Part shown: positions 51,066-61,310 of the stretch, in pieces
How the letters are laid out: each line of letters opens with the position of its first letter
How positions within the stretch are numbered: the first letter of the stretch is position 1
Source: Muribaculaceae bacterium
GTDB lineage: Bacteria > Bacteroidota > Bacteroidia > Bacteroidales > Muribaculaceae
Direction: 5' to 3'
DNA length: 64,000 bases
NCBI GenBank assembly: GCA_017619355.1
Contig: JAFZSO010000014.1
Span: 1 to 64,000, forward strand
Made by a program: the position numbers and the translations under genes
Notes under the pieces: model-generated
What the model was told of the DNA's origin: nothing
What the model saw: the letters and a program-made list of their open reading frames with translations, nothing else
The model's database searches: none

Positions 51066-52373
51066 TTACATGTCTTCGCTATCAGTTTCCTGAAGCAGGC
51101 TACCTAACTTGTCGCTGATAAATTTCCACTTCGACTTTTTGGGTTTTTCGGGCTTCTTCTCAGGTTTGACTTCAGGAACCGGTTCGGTCTTAGGTGCAGT
51201 GTTCACATGCAGTCCAGTGCCACCATCGTCGTAAGTGATGATTTCAATGCACGATTCGCCGTCGGTCAATATCTCAGCACCCTTGGCCAGGAGCGAGAGT
51301 ATTTGAATATACTCGGGCCTGTTGATGGTTTGGTCGAGGATGTTGAGAGTGTGAGGAACGGTACCGGTCCTGACGTTGATTTTGGCGGCTTCTTCCAGTT
51401 TCTTGTTGAATCCCTGCAATTGAGCACCACCGCCAATGAGCACAATGTTCTTGATGTCCTCGTTGTTAAGGTTGGCATAGGGTATCTGCCTGATGATGTT
51501 GGCGATGATTTCACCAGCACGTGCCGAGATGTATTGTGCAGCATCGGCCGAGTTCACGCCCTCAATGTTGATGGACTCGTTAGAGAGCTCAAGCGGGTTG
51601 TGGATGTTCTTCTTTACACGTTCAGCATCGGCCTCAATGATGGTGAGTCCGTTTTCAATGTCCTTGGTAATGTTGCGTCCGCCCAGTGGCAGCGTGGTGA
51701 AATAGAGGAGAGAACCATTTTTGTAGATGGCAACTTCGGTGGTTTCGGCACCCATATCCACAAACATGCAGCCCAGCGATTTCTCTTCGGGTGAGAGAAT
51801 TTCGTCGGCAGCCGCCAGTGGGGTGACAATGTAACGCCGCACCTCAATGGTGGGTTCCATGACACGCTTGAGGCTGATTTTGATGGCTGGTTTAGCCACG
51901 ATGCGATTGAGCTTGATGCTTATTTTTGAACCAAACTGTCCGCTGGGACTGTCGGTTTCCTTGTTGTCGACATAGAATGCGCGTGGCACCACGTCGATGG
52001 TATCATAGTTATTGCTGGTGGTGCGCATCGATTCCTGAATGATGCGGTCGATAATCTGGTCGGTGATGGCATTGGATGAGTCGAGGTCTCGGTTTGCCTC
52101 GGTGATTTCTGAGTGCAACGAGCGGCCGCTGATGCCCACAAACACCTCTGTGATGCGACCGTTAATGCGGTTTTCAAGCCGCCTGAGAATGCGGTTGATG
52201 GCACCTTTAATATTCTCTACATTCTTCACTTCGCCGTGGCGCACACTATTGATGAGCCGCTCTTCTTCGAGCATGCGCACAGTAACATAGCCCGACGAAG
52301 ATTTGTCGGCAATGGCTCCAACTATCTTGGAACTGCCAATTTCAAAGGCTACGATATATTGGTTCTTCTCCAT
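51066..52373 (-). CDS. ftsA: Cell division protein FtsA
   Basis: A 435-residue actin-family protein that tethers FtsZ to the membrane. The phosphate-1 region is AFEIGSSKIVGAIADKSS, the 1C domain follows (VFVGISGRSLHSE), then CMFVDMGAETTEVAIYKNGS for phosphate 2 and IVLIGGGAQLQGF for the adenosine motif. The tail after about 395 is a linker of Pro/Lys/Glu (PEVKPEKKPEKPKKSK) ending in a short amphipathic helix (WKFISDKLGSLLQ), the expected membrane-binding element. It lies 13 bp after ftsQ. Confidence 0.97.
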   Translation of the reverse strand: MEKNQYIVAFEIGSSKIVGAIADKSSSGYVTVRMLEEERLINSVRHGEVKNVENIKGAINRILRRLENRINGRITEVFVGISGRSLHSEITEANRDLDSSNAITDQIIDRIIQESMRTTSNNYDTIDVVPRAFYVDNKETDSPSGQFGSKISIKLNRIVAKPAIKISLKRVMEPTIEVRRYIVTPLAAADEILSPEEKSLGCMFVDMGAETTEVAIYKNGSLLYFTTLPLGGRNITKDIENGLTIIEADAERVKKNIHNPLELSNESINIEGVNSADAAQYISARAGEIIANIIRQIPYANLNNEDIKNIVLIGGGAQLQGFNKKLEEAAKINVRTGTVPHTLNILDQTINRPEYIQILSLLAKGAEILTDGESCIEIITYDDGGTGLHVNTAPKTEPVPEVKPEKKPEKPKKSKWKFISDKLGSLLQETDSEDM

Positions 52374-52386
52374 AACGTGTAAATGA

Positions 52387-53301
52387 TTAATTATTGTTAT
52401 TATTGTTTTTTTCTTTATTGGTGTTGTTGTTATCGTCGTTTTTGGGCTTTTCGCTGTTGGTGGCCTTCTTCTCTGCGGTGACTGGTTTATGGTCGTCAGA
52501 GATGGTCATGGTCTCGATGTCGTCAGCGGGATCCTCGTCTTCATTGTCGTACTGGAAGGTGGGAACCACCTTTTTCTTAGCAAGCGTGGCCACTACCTGG
52601 TGGTCCCACTTGACCGAGATGGTATCGTAGGTGTTCCATCCTTTCTCGGGCATGACCTTGCGGTAGAACAGGAGCAGTTTGCGGAACTTTGCCTGATAGT
52701 TGTCGACGCTGCCCATGTTCACGATGTGACCGTTGAAGCAAGGCACCACGTAGATGTTCTGCGGGTCGCGATACTTATACATGGTGACGATGCTTGCCAG
52801 CGTGGAATCGGCACTCACATAGTCGACCATGGGCAGGAGTTTCTCGGGACCGAAGCCCTTGCTGAAGTGCCCCTCCACAATGGGAACATCGGTGAAGAAG
52901 TTAGTGGAGGCGGGTATCACTTTGCCCTCTCGGTTCACATAGTAGGAGTTGTCGCCATCAAACACGCGCAGCACAGGGATGAGTTGCTTGACTCTGATCT
53001 GGAACACGCCGCTTTGCCCCTTGATGCACTGTGCCGACTCGAGGAAGCGCGACTTGGAGAGCGCCTTCTCGATGCTGTCGCTATTGATTTGCCACATAGG
53101 CAGTCCCACAATCTTGAAGTTCATCGTCTTCAGGTCGCTGATGATGCCTTCAGGTGTGACAAACGAGGTTTGCTCGGTGTTCTCCACCACCACCTCAATG
53201 GATTTGCACACCTGGGCTTTAGCCTTGTTACGGGCCCAGTAAACACCCCACACAAGCAGTGCGGTGAGCAGCAGGAGCAATATGTATCTGACTATCTTCA
53301 A
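52387..53301 (-). CDS. ftsQ: Cell division protein FtsQ
   Basis: A 304-residue bitopic membrane protein of the divisome. One transmembrane helix lies at about 4-20 (VRYILLLLLTALLVWGVYW), followed by a POTRA-like and beta domain in the periplasm (SFVTPEGIISDLKTMNFKIVG in outline, YVNREGKVIPAS, FTDVPIVEGHF). The C-terminus is an acidic/Asn/Lys-rich low-complexity tail of about 50 residues. The start appears to be TTG at 53301, overlapping the murC stop as TTGA; no ATG fits because the next methionine lies far past the membrane helix. Confidence 0.93.
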   Translation of the reverse strand: MKIVRYILLLLLTALLVWGVYWARNKAKAQVCKSIEVVVENTEQTSFVTPEGIISDLKTMNFKIVGLPMWQINSDSIEKALSKSRFLESAQCIKGQSGVFQIRVKQLIPVLRVFDGDNSYYVNREGKVIPASTNFFTDVPIVEGHFSKGFGPEKLLPMVDYVSADSTLASIVTMYKYRDPQNIYVVPCFNGHIVNMGSVDNYQAKFRKLLLFYRKVMPEKGWNTYDTISVKWDHQVVATLAKKKVVPTFQYDNEDEDPADDIETMTISDDHKPVTAEKKATNSEKPKNDDNNNTNKEKNNNNNN

Positions 53302-54683
53302 TGTTTCTGTTTTTTCACTTCCTGGCAGATTTGGGGCAACAGATTGATGATGTCACCGGCCCCAACCGTCAATAAAATATCAAAGTTACACAATTGCAGC
53401 GAATTAATCAAATTTTCTTTGGTATAAATCGTTTTTTTCTCGCAAGAAAGGTCTTTGAGTATGATTTCGCTGGTCACACCAGGTATTGGCTCCTCTCTCG
53501 CAGGGTAGATGGGCAGCAGAATCACCTCGTCGGCGAGCGACAGGGCGCGGGCAAAATCGGGGGCTAAATCACGCGTGCGCGTGTAGAGGTGCGGCTGGAA
53601 AATGACCGAGATTTTGCGGTCGGGATAGAGGTCGCGCACCGACTTGATGCTGGCTTCGATTTCGCTGGGGTGATGGGCATAGTCGTCGATGACCACTTTG
53701 CCATGCGGGCCGTCTTCCTTGAGCCAGAATTCGAAGCGGCGTTTGGGACCCTGGAACGAGTCCATGGCCTGTTTCATGGCCTCGGCAGGCACATGAATGA
53801 GCCATGCCACCGCCATGGCGGCGATGGCGTTCTCGATGTTGATGCTCACGGGAACTCCCAGGTTCACATCGGTGATGACCGTGCCGTTAGGTGTTACGAA
53901 GTCGAACACGATCTGGCCATTGCCCTTGCGAATGTTCTGGGCGTGGAAATCGCCGTGTTCCAGTCCATAGGTGTAGCAGTGTACCCCCTCTTGCAGTCGT
54001 GGTTTCAAGGCAAGTCCCTCATGCACAACAAGTGAGCCACTGGGTTTGATAAGGCTGGTGAAGTGTGCAAAACTTTCGAGATAGGCCTCATAGGTGCCAT
54101 AGATGTCGAGGTGGTCGGGGTCGGTCGAGGTCACCACGGCAATATAGGGCCTCAGGTGATGGAACGAGCGGTCGAACTCGTCGGCTTCAATCACTGAGAA
54201 GGGGCTGCTATCTGATAGCAGGAAGTTGCTTCCGTAGTTGCGCAGCACACCGCCCAGAAAAGCGTTGCTGCCTATGCCCGACACTTGCAGGATGTGTGCC
54301 ATCATGCTCGAAGTGGTGGTCTTGCCATGTGTGCCTGCAAAGCATAGGCCCAGAGTGTCATCGGTAACGATGCCCAGCACCTTGGCGCGTTTCACCACCT
54401 CGAAACCGTTGTTCCTGAAGTATTGCAGGCCTGCGTGCGAGTCGGGCACAGCAGGGGTGTACACCACCAGTGTGCTTTTGGGGTCGCGGCAGTAGTCGGG
54501 AATGAGGTCAGGGTTCTCGTCAAAGACGATTTCCACGCCTTCGTCTTGCAAGGCCTGGGTGAGTTCAGAGGGTGTGCGGTCATATCCTGCCACCTTCTTG
54601 CCTTTTGCAAGGAAGTAGCGTTCGAGGGCGGCCATACCAATGCCGCCTGCACCCACAAAGTATAATGAACTGAAATCTTTCAT
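53298..54683 (-). CDS. murC: UDP-N-acetylmuramate-L-alanine ligase
   Basis: A 461-residue Mur ligase that adds L-Ala to UDP-MurNAc. The N-terminal Rossmann part has VGAGGIGMAALERYF; the ATP-binding motif is GTHGKTTT (117-124); later motifs are ADEFDRSF, STDPDHLDIYGTYE and YAHHPSEIEASI. The length is normal. It overlaps ftsQ by 4 bp at the end and starts 12 bp after murG. It acts in the cytoplasm, first in the chain MurC-D-E. Confidence 0.97.
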   Translation of the reverse strand: MKDFSSLYFVGAGGIGMAALERYFLAKGKKVAGYDRTPSELTQALQDEGVEIVFDENPDLIPDYCRDPKSTLVVYTPAVPDSHAGLQYFRNNGFEVVKRAKVLGIVTDDTLGLCFAGTHGKTTTSSMMAHILQVSGIGSNAFLGGVLRNYGSNFLLSDSSPFSVIEADEFDRSFHHLRPYIAVVTSTDPDHLDIYGTYEAYLESFAHFTSLIKPSGSLVVHEGLALKPRLQEGVHCYTYGLEHGDFHAQNIRKGNGQIVFDFVTPNGTVITDVNLGVPVSINIENAIAAMAVAWLIHVPAEAMKQAMDSFQGPKRRFEFWLKEDGPHGKVVIDDYAHHPSEIEASIKSVRDLYPDRKISVIFQPHLYTRTRDLAPDFARALSLADEVILLPIYPAREEPIPGVTSEIILKDLSCEKKTIYTKENLINSLQLCNFDILLTVGAGDIINLLPQICQEVKKQKH

Positions 54684-54695
54684 GACAGCAAAATT

Positions 54696-55808
54696 TTAAT
54701 CGGTAAGAATCTTTTCTATCTCGTCAACAATGCGCTCGGCGGCGTTGTTCAGCGCCATCTTCTTCACGTTGGCGGCAAGCGAGTCGAGGGCAGGCTGGTC
54801 GGTGACCAGTTGCAGCATCTCGTCGACGAGCCGCTCCTGTGCCTCGGCATCGGGAATCATGCGTGCCGCATCCTTGTTGACCAGCGCCATGGCATTCTTG
54901 GTCTGATGGTCCTCGGCCACGTTGGGCGAGGGTATCAGGATGGAGGGCTTGCCCAGCAGCTGCAGCTCAGATATGGAGCTGGCGCCGGCACGCGAAATGA
55001 CGAGGTCGGCAGCGCGGTAGGCAAGGTCCATAGAGCTGATGAACGGTACCTGCTTCACATTGCCGGCACCCGATGTGGCCCTGGCTGCGGCGCATTGCTC
55101 ATTGTAGAATTTGCCAGTCTGCCACAGCACCTGCACTTCTTCAGTCTCGGCAATGCGCTTGAGGCCGTCGATGATGCTGTTGTTGATGGTGCGTGCGCCC
55201 AGGCTGCCGCCAATGATGAGAATGGTCTTCTTGTCGGGGTCGAGTTGCAAGGCTTCACGTGCCTCTTGGGGCGAGGAAGTGCACTCGAGCAGATTGCGAC
55301 GCACGGGGTTGCCGGTGAGCACAATCTTCTCGGCGGGGAAAAACCGCTCCATGCCTTCGTAGGCCACGCAAATGCTTTTTGCCTTCTTGGCCAGCAACTT
55401 GTTAGTGACGCCGGCATAGGAATTCTGCTCTTGCAGCAGGGTGGGAATGCCCTTTTTCTGAGCCATCTTGAGCATGGGGCCGCTGGCATAACCGCCCACA
55501 CCTATTGCAATGTCGGGCTTGAAGTTGTTCAGGATGCCCTTGGCAATGCTCATGCTCTTGCGCAACTTGAAGAGCACCTTGAAGTTGCGCCAGATGCGCT
55601 TGCGGTCAAAGCCTATCACGGGCAGGCCCTTGATGGGGTAGCCCGCAGCGGGAACTCGTTCCATTTCCATGCGCCCCTCAGCCCCCACAAACAGGATTTT
55701 GGCATCGGGGTATCGCCGCTTGATTTCGTTGGCGATGGAGAGGGCGGGGAAGATGTGACCTCCGGTGCCGCCACCACTCACGAGATAGTTCTTGTTATTT
55801 CCATTCAT
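54696..55808 (-). CDS. murG: UDP-GlcNAc:lipid I GlcNAc transferase MurG
   Basis: A 370-residue GT28 glycosyltransferase that converts lipid I to lipid II on the cytoplasmic face. Conserved parts are YLVSGGGTGGHIFPALSIA at the N-terminus, GVGGYASGPML, LQEQNSYAGVTNK, LIIGGSLGART and the late RAGASSISELQLLGKPSILIPSP in outline. ATG at 55808 overlaps the end of ftsW by 14 bp; an open extension further upstream lies within ftsW and is rejected. Confidence 0.97.
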   Translation of the reverse strand: MNGNNKNYLVSGGGTGGHIFPALSIANEIKRRYPDAKILFVGAEGRMEMERVPAAGYPIKGLPVIGFDRKRIWRNFKVLFKLRKSMSIAKGILNNFKPDIAIGVGGYASGPMLKMAQKKGIPTLLQEQNSYAGVTNKLLAKKAKSICVAYEGMERFFPAEKIVLTGNPVRRNLLECTSSPQEAREALQLDPDKKTILIIGGSLGARTINNSIIDGLKRIAETEEVQVLWQTGKFYNEQCAAARATSGAGNVKQVPFISSMDLAYRAADLVISRAGASSISELQLLGKPSILIPSPNVAEDHQTKNAMALVNKDAARMIPDAEAQERLVDEMLQLVTDQPALDSLAANVKKMALNNAAERIVDEIEKILTD

Positions 55809-57147
55809 TTTTGCGTAACAGTTGTGTTGGATTTTCAGCGCCGAGTCCTTCGGGCAGCTGATTCTCCTCCGATTTATTGTTCTTGATATTGCCGTTAGCA
55901 ATGGTGCGGCTCACGCTGAGCATGATGCCAAACGCTATGCTGGTGACGATGATCGACGTACCACCCTTGGAGATGAGCGGCAGTGGCTGCCCCGAGACGG
56001 GGAACACGCCCGAGTTGATGGCCATGTGGAAGAGTGCCTGGAAGGCAATCATTGAGGCCATACCAATGATGAGCAGTGCCGGCAGCACACGCCGGCAGCG
56101 CCGCGCAATCATGGCCGCTCGAGCCAGAAGCCACAGGTAGAGGATGAGCACGAAAATGCCTCCTATGAGACCCGTCTCCTCGATGATGATGGAATAGATG
56201 TAGTCGCTGAAGGCCAGCGGCAGACGGCTGCACTCGCGCGAATTGCCAATGCCCACACCGGTGATGCCGCCATGTGCCTGCGCCATGCGCGAGAACATTT
56301 CCTGCTGGTTCTTGTCGGTCAAGGGCCTATACACGAGCGAGTCCTTGTTCCACCATTCCTTCACACGGCTCTTCCAGGTGCCGCTACGGTCCACCTTGTT
56401 CTTGCTGTCGGGGCTCATGTTGTCGGCAATGGTGTCGCCCTCCATCACCACATTCTCGGCGGCGAGCAGGTTGGCCTCTTTGCTGTCGTTGTTCTTCTTA
56501 ATGAGCATGAAGCACCCGAACACTATGCCGTAGATGACGAGCACCGAGACGAGTTTTTTCATCCGCGTACCGCCAATCAGCAGCATCGACAGACTGATGC
56601 ACATGAGCAGCAGCGTGTTGGTCAAACCGCTCTGCAACAGCAGTCCACCGAATAGCCCCACTATCACAGCCGCTCCAATGATGCCCGTCAGGCTCACATC
56701 CTTGTTTTTTTGCGAGCGCGCAAGAATATAGGCCAGCAGGGTGACGATAGATAGCTTGGCAAGTTCGGCTGGCTGCAGTGTGAAGCCTCCCGGCAGTGTG
56801 ATGGCTCGCTGTGCCCCGTTGATGACCTCGCCAAAGAGCATCACATACACGAGGCTGATGATGGTGAACACACCCAGTCCCGGAATCATGAGCGCCAGCA
56901 GATTCTTGTTGTTATAATTGGTCCTGTAGAGGAAAAAGATGCATGCAAAGCCTATGGTCAGGAAAATGCAGTGCTTGATGATGGGCATATACACGCCCGC
57001 CGTGGCCACCTCTCGACTCGATGCGCTATACGACTCGATGATGGAGATGATGATGAGCGTGAAATAGATGCCCCAAATCCAGGGGTCACCATATTTGCGG
57101 GTCACCTCTTCATATTTGTTCACTTTTTCGTGTTTTGCTTCAGCCAT
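55795..57147 (-). CDS. ftsW: Peptidoglycan polymerase FtsW
   Basis: A 450-residue SEDS-family membrane glycosyltransferase that polymerises lipid II at the septum. About ten helices are present, with SEDS segments such as GGFTLQPAELAKLSIVTLLAYI in outline and NSGVFPVSGQPLPLISKGGTS in outline. A large extracytoplasmic loop lies at about 220-290 (VDRSGTWKSRVKEWWNKDS). The C-terminal tail is charged. It lies 12 bp after murD and overlaps murG by 14 bp. FtsI is its cognate transpeptidase in the same cluster. Confidence 0.95.
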   Translation of the reverse strand: MAEAKHEKVNKYEEVTRKYGDPWIWGIYFTLIIISIIESYSASSREVATAGVYMPIIKHCIFLTIGFACIFFLYRTNYNNKNLLALMIPGLGVFTIISLVYVMLFGEVINGAQRAITLPGGFTLQPAELAKLSIVTLLAYILARSQKNKDVSLTGIIGAAVIVGLFGGLLLQSGLTNTLLLMCISLSMLLIGGTRMKKLVSVLVIYGIVFGCFMLIKKNNDSKEANLLAAENVVMEGDTIADNMSPDSKNKVDRSGTWKSRVKEWWNKDSLVYRPLTDKNQQEMFSRMAQAHGGITGVGIGNSRECSRLPLAFSDYIYSIIIEETGLIGGIFVLILYLWLLARAAMIARRCRRVLPALLIIGMASMIAFQALFHMAINSGVFPVSGQPLPLISKGGTSIIVTSIAFGIMLSVSRTIANGNIKNNKSEENQLPEGLGAENPTQLLRKNEWK

Positions 57148-57159
57148 GGTGTGCGGGAT

Positions 57160-58512
57160 TTAAGAGATTTTGTTCACATTTTCTTTAAATTGCTCTCCAC
57201 GGTCTTCCATGTTCTTGAACAGGTCGAAGCTGGCGCAGCAGGGCGAGAGGAGCACGGTGTTGCCGCTCTCGGCCAGCGCATGGCATTTCTCCACGCACTC
57301 GGCCATGCTGCGGGCATCGGTCACCACAGGCACCTTGCCGTCGAAGAAGTTGTGCAGCTTGGCATTGTCCACGCCCAGGCACACAATGGCCTTCACCTTT
57401 TCCCTCACGAGCGGTTCAATCTCGCTATAGTCGTTGCCTTTGTCCACACCGCCCAGAATGAGCACCACGGGTTCGGTCATGCTCTCCAGGGCATACCAGG
57501 TGGCATTCACGTTGGTGGCCTTCGAGTCGTTGATATAGGTGACACCGCCCACTTTCCTGATGAACTGGAGTCTGTGCTCCACGGCTTCAAAGTCGGCCAG
57601 TGCGGCGCGAATCACCTCATTCTTGATGTCGAGCACCGATGCCGAGAGACCGGCAGCCATCGAGTTGTAGATGTTGTGCAGTCCCTTGAGCGATAGTTCG
57701 TTGCGACCCACTTGCCAAGCGTTTTCGGGCAAGTTGAAGTGCAGTACATCGTCGGCCATATAGGCGGCACAATTTTCATCGTTGCGTGCGGTGAAAGGCA
57801 ATAGTCGTGCCTCGGTGTCCACCTGCTTGAGCTGTGCGGCGATGATGGGGTCGTCGTACCAGAAGATGAAGGTGTCGTCGCTCGTCTGGTTCTGCATGAT
57901 GCGGAATTTAGCGGCGGCATAGTTCTCCATCTTGTAGTCGTAGCGGTCGAGATGGTCGGGAGTGATGTTGAGCAGCACAGCCACATTGGCCTTGAATTCA
58001 TACATGTTGTCGAGTTGGAAACTGCTCAATTCAATCACATACACGTCGTGGTGCGTGGTAGCTACCTGATAGGCAAGGCTGTTACCCACGTTGCCGGCCA
58101 GGCCCACATTGAGGCCAGCCTTCTGCAGGATGTGATAGGTGAGCAGGGTGGTGGTAGTCTTGCCGTTGCTGCCGGTGATGCACACCATCTTGGCATCGGT
58201 GTAACGGCCGGCAAACTCTATCTCGCTGATGATGGGAATGCTCTTGGCAATGGCCTTCTTCACAATGGGGGCCGTGTCGGGGATGCCCGGGCTCTTGATG
58301 ATCTCGTGCGCGGCGAGCACTTTGGCTTCGGTGTGACCGCCCTCTTCCCACTCGATGTGGTATTCTTCAAGTTTTTCCTTGAATTTAGGCTTGATGGTGC
58401 CCATGTCCGACAGCCACACGTTGAAACCTTTCACCTTGGCAAGCACAGCGGCTCCCACACCGCTTTCGGCGCCTCCCAGAACTACAATGTTTTTAGTTAA
58501 ATTGTTCTCCAT
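57160..58512 (-). CDS. murD: UDP-MurNAc-L-alanine:D-glutamate ligase
   Basis: A 450-residue Mur ligase adding D-Glu. The N-terminal domain has VVLGGAESGVGAAVLA; the ATP-binding motif is ITGSNGKTTTTLL (112-124); other motifs are ELSSFQLDNM, LNITPDHLDRYD, INDSKATNVNATWYAL and LLSPCCASFDLF. The length is normal. It lies 28 bp after mraY and 12 bp before ftsW. Confidence 0.97.
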   Translation of the reverse strand: MENNLTKNIVVLGGAESGVGAAVLAKVKGFNVWLSDMGTIKPKFKEKLEEYHIEWEEGGHTEAKVLAAHEIIKSPGIPDTAPIVKKAIAKSIPIISEIEFAGRYTDAKMVCITGSNGKTTTTLLTYHILQKAGLNVGLAGNVGNSLAYQVATTHHDVYVIELSSFQLDNMYEFKANVAVLLNITPDHLDRYDYKMENYAAAKFRIMQNQTSDDTFIFWYDDPIIAAQLKQVDTEARLLPFTARNDENCAAYMADDVLHFNLPENAWQVGRNELSLKGLHNIYNSMAAGLSASVLDIKNEVIRAALADFEAVEHRLQFIRKVGGVTYINDSKATNVNATWYALESMTEPVVLILGGVDKGNDYSEIEPLVREKVKAIVCLGVDNAKLHNFFDGKVPVVTDARSMAECVEKCHALAESGNTVLLSPCCASFDLFKNMEDRGEQFKENVNKIS

Positions 58513-58540
58513 TTTATTGTATCTATTTTTGTCTGTAAAA

Positions 58541-59800
58541 TTAACGTATTTTTAGGGTGACGAAAGTAATTACTGCAAGGAAGATGGCGACGAGGAAGAA
58601 GCGCATCACAATCTTCGATTCGGGAATGGCTCCCTTGGGGTTCTGCCACTTGGCCTCGACCTGACCTGCCGGCACTTGGAAGTGGTGGTGCAGAGGGGTC
58701 ATCTTGAAGATGCGTTTGCCCACGCCGCTCCTGCGCTTGGTGATCTTGAAATACAGCACCTGAATCATCACCGAGAGGTCTTCGATGAAGAAGATGGCAC
58801 ACAAGATGGGGATGAGCAGCTCCTTGCGGATGAGGATGGCAAACACCGCAATAATGCCACCCAGGCACAGGCTGCCCGTGTCGCCCATGAACACCTGGGC
58901 AGGATAGGAGTTATACCACAGGAAGCCGATGGTGGCACCGATGAATGCGGCTGCATACACCACCAGCTCGGAACTGTCTGGGATATACATGATGTTGAGG
59001 TAAGTGGAGTAGATGACGTTGCCCCCCAGGTAACACATGATGGCGAGGGCAACGCCTATAATGGCCGAGGTGCCCGTCGCGAGTCCGTCAAGTCCGTCGG
59101 TCAGGTTGGCACCGTTGCTCACAGCTGTGATCACGAAGATGGTGACGAGGATGAACACAATCCATCCACCCGTCTGTGCGCTGTCGCCCATCCACTTGGT
59201 CAGGTAGGCATAGTCGAAGTTGTGATTCTTCACAAAGGGGATGGTGGTCTGTGTCGACTTGATGTTCTGTGCCTTATGCTCAATGACGAGTTCATGCGTC
59301 TCGGGGTCGACCGTTTCCACATTCTCGCTCATGACCACAGCGGGGCTCAGATACATGGTCAGACCCACAATGAGTCCCAGGCCCACTTGTCCCACAATCT
59401 TGAATTTACCCTTCATGCCCTCCTTGTTGTGATGAGCCACCTTGATGTAGTCGTCGGCAAAGCCCAGCGCACCGCACCAAATGGTGGACACAATCATGAG
59501 AATCATGTACACATTGTTGAGCTTGCCCAGCAACAGACACGGAATGAGGATGGCGATGATGATGATGATGCCTCCCATGGTAGGGGTGCCTTTCTTTTCG
59601 AGCTGCCCCTGCAGTCCCAGGTTGCGCACCAGTTCGCCCACCTGCATGATTTGCAGTCGGTCGATAATGCGGCGGCCTATCACGATAGCGATGAACAACG
59701 AGAGCAGCAGCGCGAATCCGGCTCTGAAGGTAATGTAGTCGAAGAGTCGTGCTCCCGGCACATTGTATTCCTGAAGAAAGTGAAATAAGTGGTAAAACAT
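58541..59800 (-). CDS. mraY: Phospho-MurNAc-pentapeptide transferase MraY
   Basis: A 419-residue membrane enzyme that makes lipid I by transferring phospho-MurNAc-pentapeptide to undecaprenyl phosphate. About ten helices are seen. Signature pieces are KKGTPTMGGIIIII, GFADDYIKVAHHNKEGM, ANLTDGLDGLATG, GFLWYNSYPAQVFMGDTGSL in outline and KMTPLHHHFQ near the C-terminus. An insert of about 60 residues around 165-215 between helices is longer than in proteobacterial MraY, as usual in this phylum. It follows murE by 12 bp. Confidence 0.96.
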   Translation of the reverse strand: MFYHLFHFLQEYNVPGARLFDYITFRAGFALLLSLFIAIVIGRRIIDRLQIMQVGELVRNLGLQGQLEKKGTPTMGGIIIIIAILIPCLLLGKLNNVYMILMIVSTIWCGALGFADDYIKVAHHNKEGMKGKFKIVGQVGLGLIVGLTMYLSPAVVMSENVETVDPETHELVIEHKAQNIKSTQTTIPFVKNHNFDYAYLTKWMGDSAQTGGWIVFILVTIFVITAVSNGANLTDGLDGLATGTSAIIGVALAIMCYLGGNVIYSTYLNIMYIPDSSELVVYAAAFIGATIGFLWYNSYPAQVFMGDTGSLCLGGIIAVFAILIRKELLIPILCAIFFIEDLSVMIQVLYFKITKRRSGVGKRIFKMTPLHHHFQVPAGQVEAKWQNPKGAIPESKIVMRFFLVAIFLAVITFVTLKIR

Positions 59801-59812
59801 ATAGCGATGGAA

Positions 59813-61279
59813 TTAAAGTTTTTCGGTTTTGAAAATGTCCTGAAGCACTTCGCGGTCATCGAAGTGGTGCTTCACGCCGTTAATCTCCTGGTAATCTTCA
59901 TGTCCCTTGCCTGCCACAAGCACCACATCGCCGGGCTTGGCGAGCATGCATGCGGTGGTAATGGCCTGGCGACGGTCGGTGATGGTGAGCACTTTGCTGC
60001 TCAGTTCGGGGTCAACGCCTGCCTGCATGTCGTGCAGAATGGCGTCGGGGTCTTCGGTGCGGGGGTTGTCGCTGGTGAGAATCACCTTGTGGCTGCGGGT
60101 CACGGCCTCATGTGCCATGATGGGACGCTTGCCCTTGTCGCGGTCACCGCCGCATCCGCACACGGTGATGACCTCGGCCTTGCCGTTAATGACTTCGTTG
60201 ATGGCGTTGAGCACGTTCACCAGCGCGTCGGGGGTGTGGGCATAGTCCACGATGGCGGTATAGCCACGGGGCGAGCGCATCGTCTGGAAGCGCCCTGCCA
60301 CCGGTTTGAGCATGGTCATCTTCACCAGCAGTTCGTCTTCGGGGAAACCGAGCAGGGTGGCGGCACCATAGACTGAGAGCAGGTTGTAGGCATTGAAGCG
60401 GCCGGTAAAGAGCACTTCGAGTTGCTTGCCGTTGATGTCGAGCAGGGTGCCGTCGATGCGGTCTTCCAGCACCTTGGCCTTGAAGTCGGCAATGGAGCGC
60501 AGCGAGTAGGTGTGCTTGCTGGCCTTGGTGTTTTGCACCATCACTTGTCCCACCTTGTCGTCGATGTTCACCAGCGCAAAAGCAGTGGCGGGCAGTGCGT
60601 CGAAGAACATCTTCTTGGCCTCGATGTAGTTCTCGACGGTCTTGTGATAGTCAAGGTGGTCGCGTGTGAGATTGGTGAAAATGCCGCCCTTGAAAGTGAG
60701 CCCGTCGATGCGGTGTTGCGAGCACGCGTGTGAACTCACTTCCATGAAGGCATAGTCGCAACCTGCCACCACCATGTCGTGCAGCAAGCTGTTGAGGGCG
60801 ATGTGGTCGGGCGTAGTCTGCTTGGCGGGAATCACTTTGCGGTCAATGATGTTCTGCACGGTCGAGAGCAAGCCGGCCTTGTAGCCCATCATCTGGGTGA
60901 GTTCGTAGAGCAGGGTGGCAGTGGTGGTCTTGCCGTTGGTACCGGTAACGCCCACGAGTTTCAACTTCTCAGAGGGGCGGTCGAACCACTCCGAGGCGAT
61001 GACGGCGAGTGCCACATGCGAGTCTTCGACCTGCACAAAGGTCACGTTCTCAGGCATCTCGGCAGGCAGGTCTTCACACACGATGGCTGCAGCACCTTGG
61101 CTCACCACGTCGGGGATGAAACGGTGTGCGTCGACTGCCACGCCCTTCACGGCGATGAACAGGGCACCTTGTGCGGCCTGACGTGAGTCGCAGGTGATGC
61201 TTGTGATTTCTACTTGTGTGTTGCCCACCACACTTTTTGTGGCAATGGCCGATATGAGTTGTTGAAGCGTCTTGCTCAT
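59813..61279 (-). CDS. murE: UDP-MurNAc-tripeptide synthetase MurE
   Basis: A 488-residue Mur ligase that adds the third amino acid of the stem peptide. The ATP-binding motif is [10 protein letters not shown] (111-120); [15 protein letters not shown] and YAHTPDAL follow. The DNPR motif in [11 protein letters not shown] near residue 405 is the sign of meso-diaminopimelate specificity, as expected for a Gram-negative. The length is normal. It lies 31 bp after ftsI. Confidence 0.96.
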   Translation of the reverse strand: MSKTLQQLISAIATKSVVGNTQVEITSITCDSRQAAQGALFIAVKGVAVDAHRFIPDVVSQGAAAIVCEDLPAEMPENVTFVQVEDSHVALAVIASEWFDRPSEKLKLVGVTGTNGKTTTATLLYELTQMMGYKAGLLSTVQNIIDRKVIPAKQTTPDHIALNSLLHDMVVAGCDYAFMEVSSHACSQHRIDGLTFKGGIFTNLTRDHLDYHKTVENYIEAKKMFFDALPATAFALVNIDDKVGQVMVQNTKASKHTYSLRSIADFKAKVLEDRIDGTLLDINGKQLEVLFTGRFNAYNLLSVYGAATLLGFPEDELLVKMTMLKPVAGRFQTMRSPRGYTAIVDYAHTPDALVNVLNAINEVINGKAEVITVCGCGGDRDKGKRPIMAHEAVTRSHKVILTSDNPRTEDPDAILHDMQAGVDPELSSKVLTITDRRQAITTACMLAKPGDVVLVAGKGHEDYQEINGVKHHFDDREVLQDIFKTEKL

Positions 61280-61310
61280 GATGATGTTTCTTTTTTTTGT
61301 GTTGATGGTG

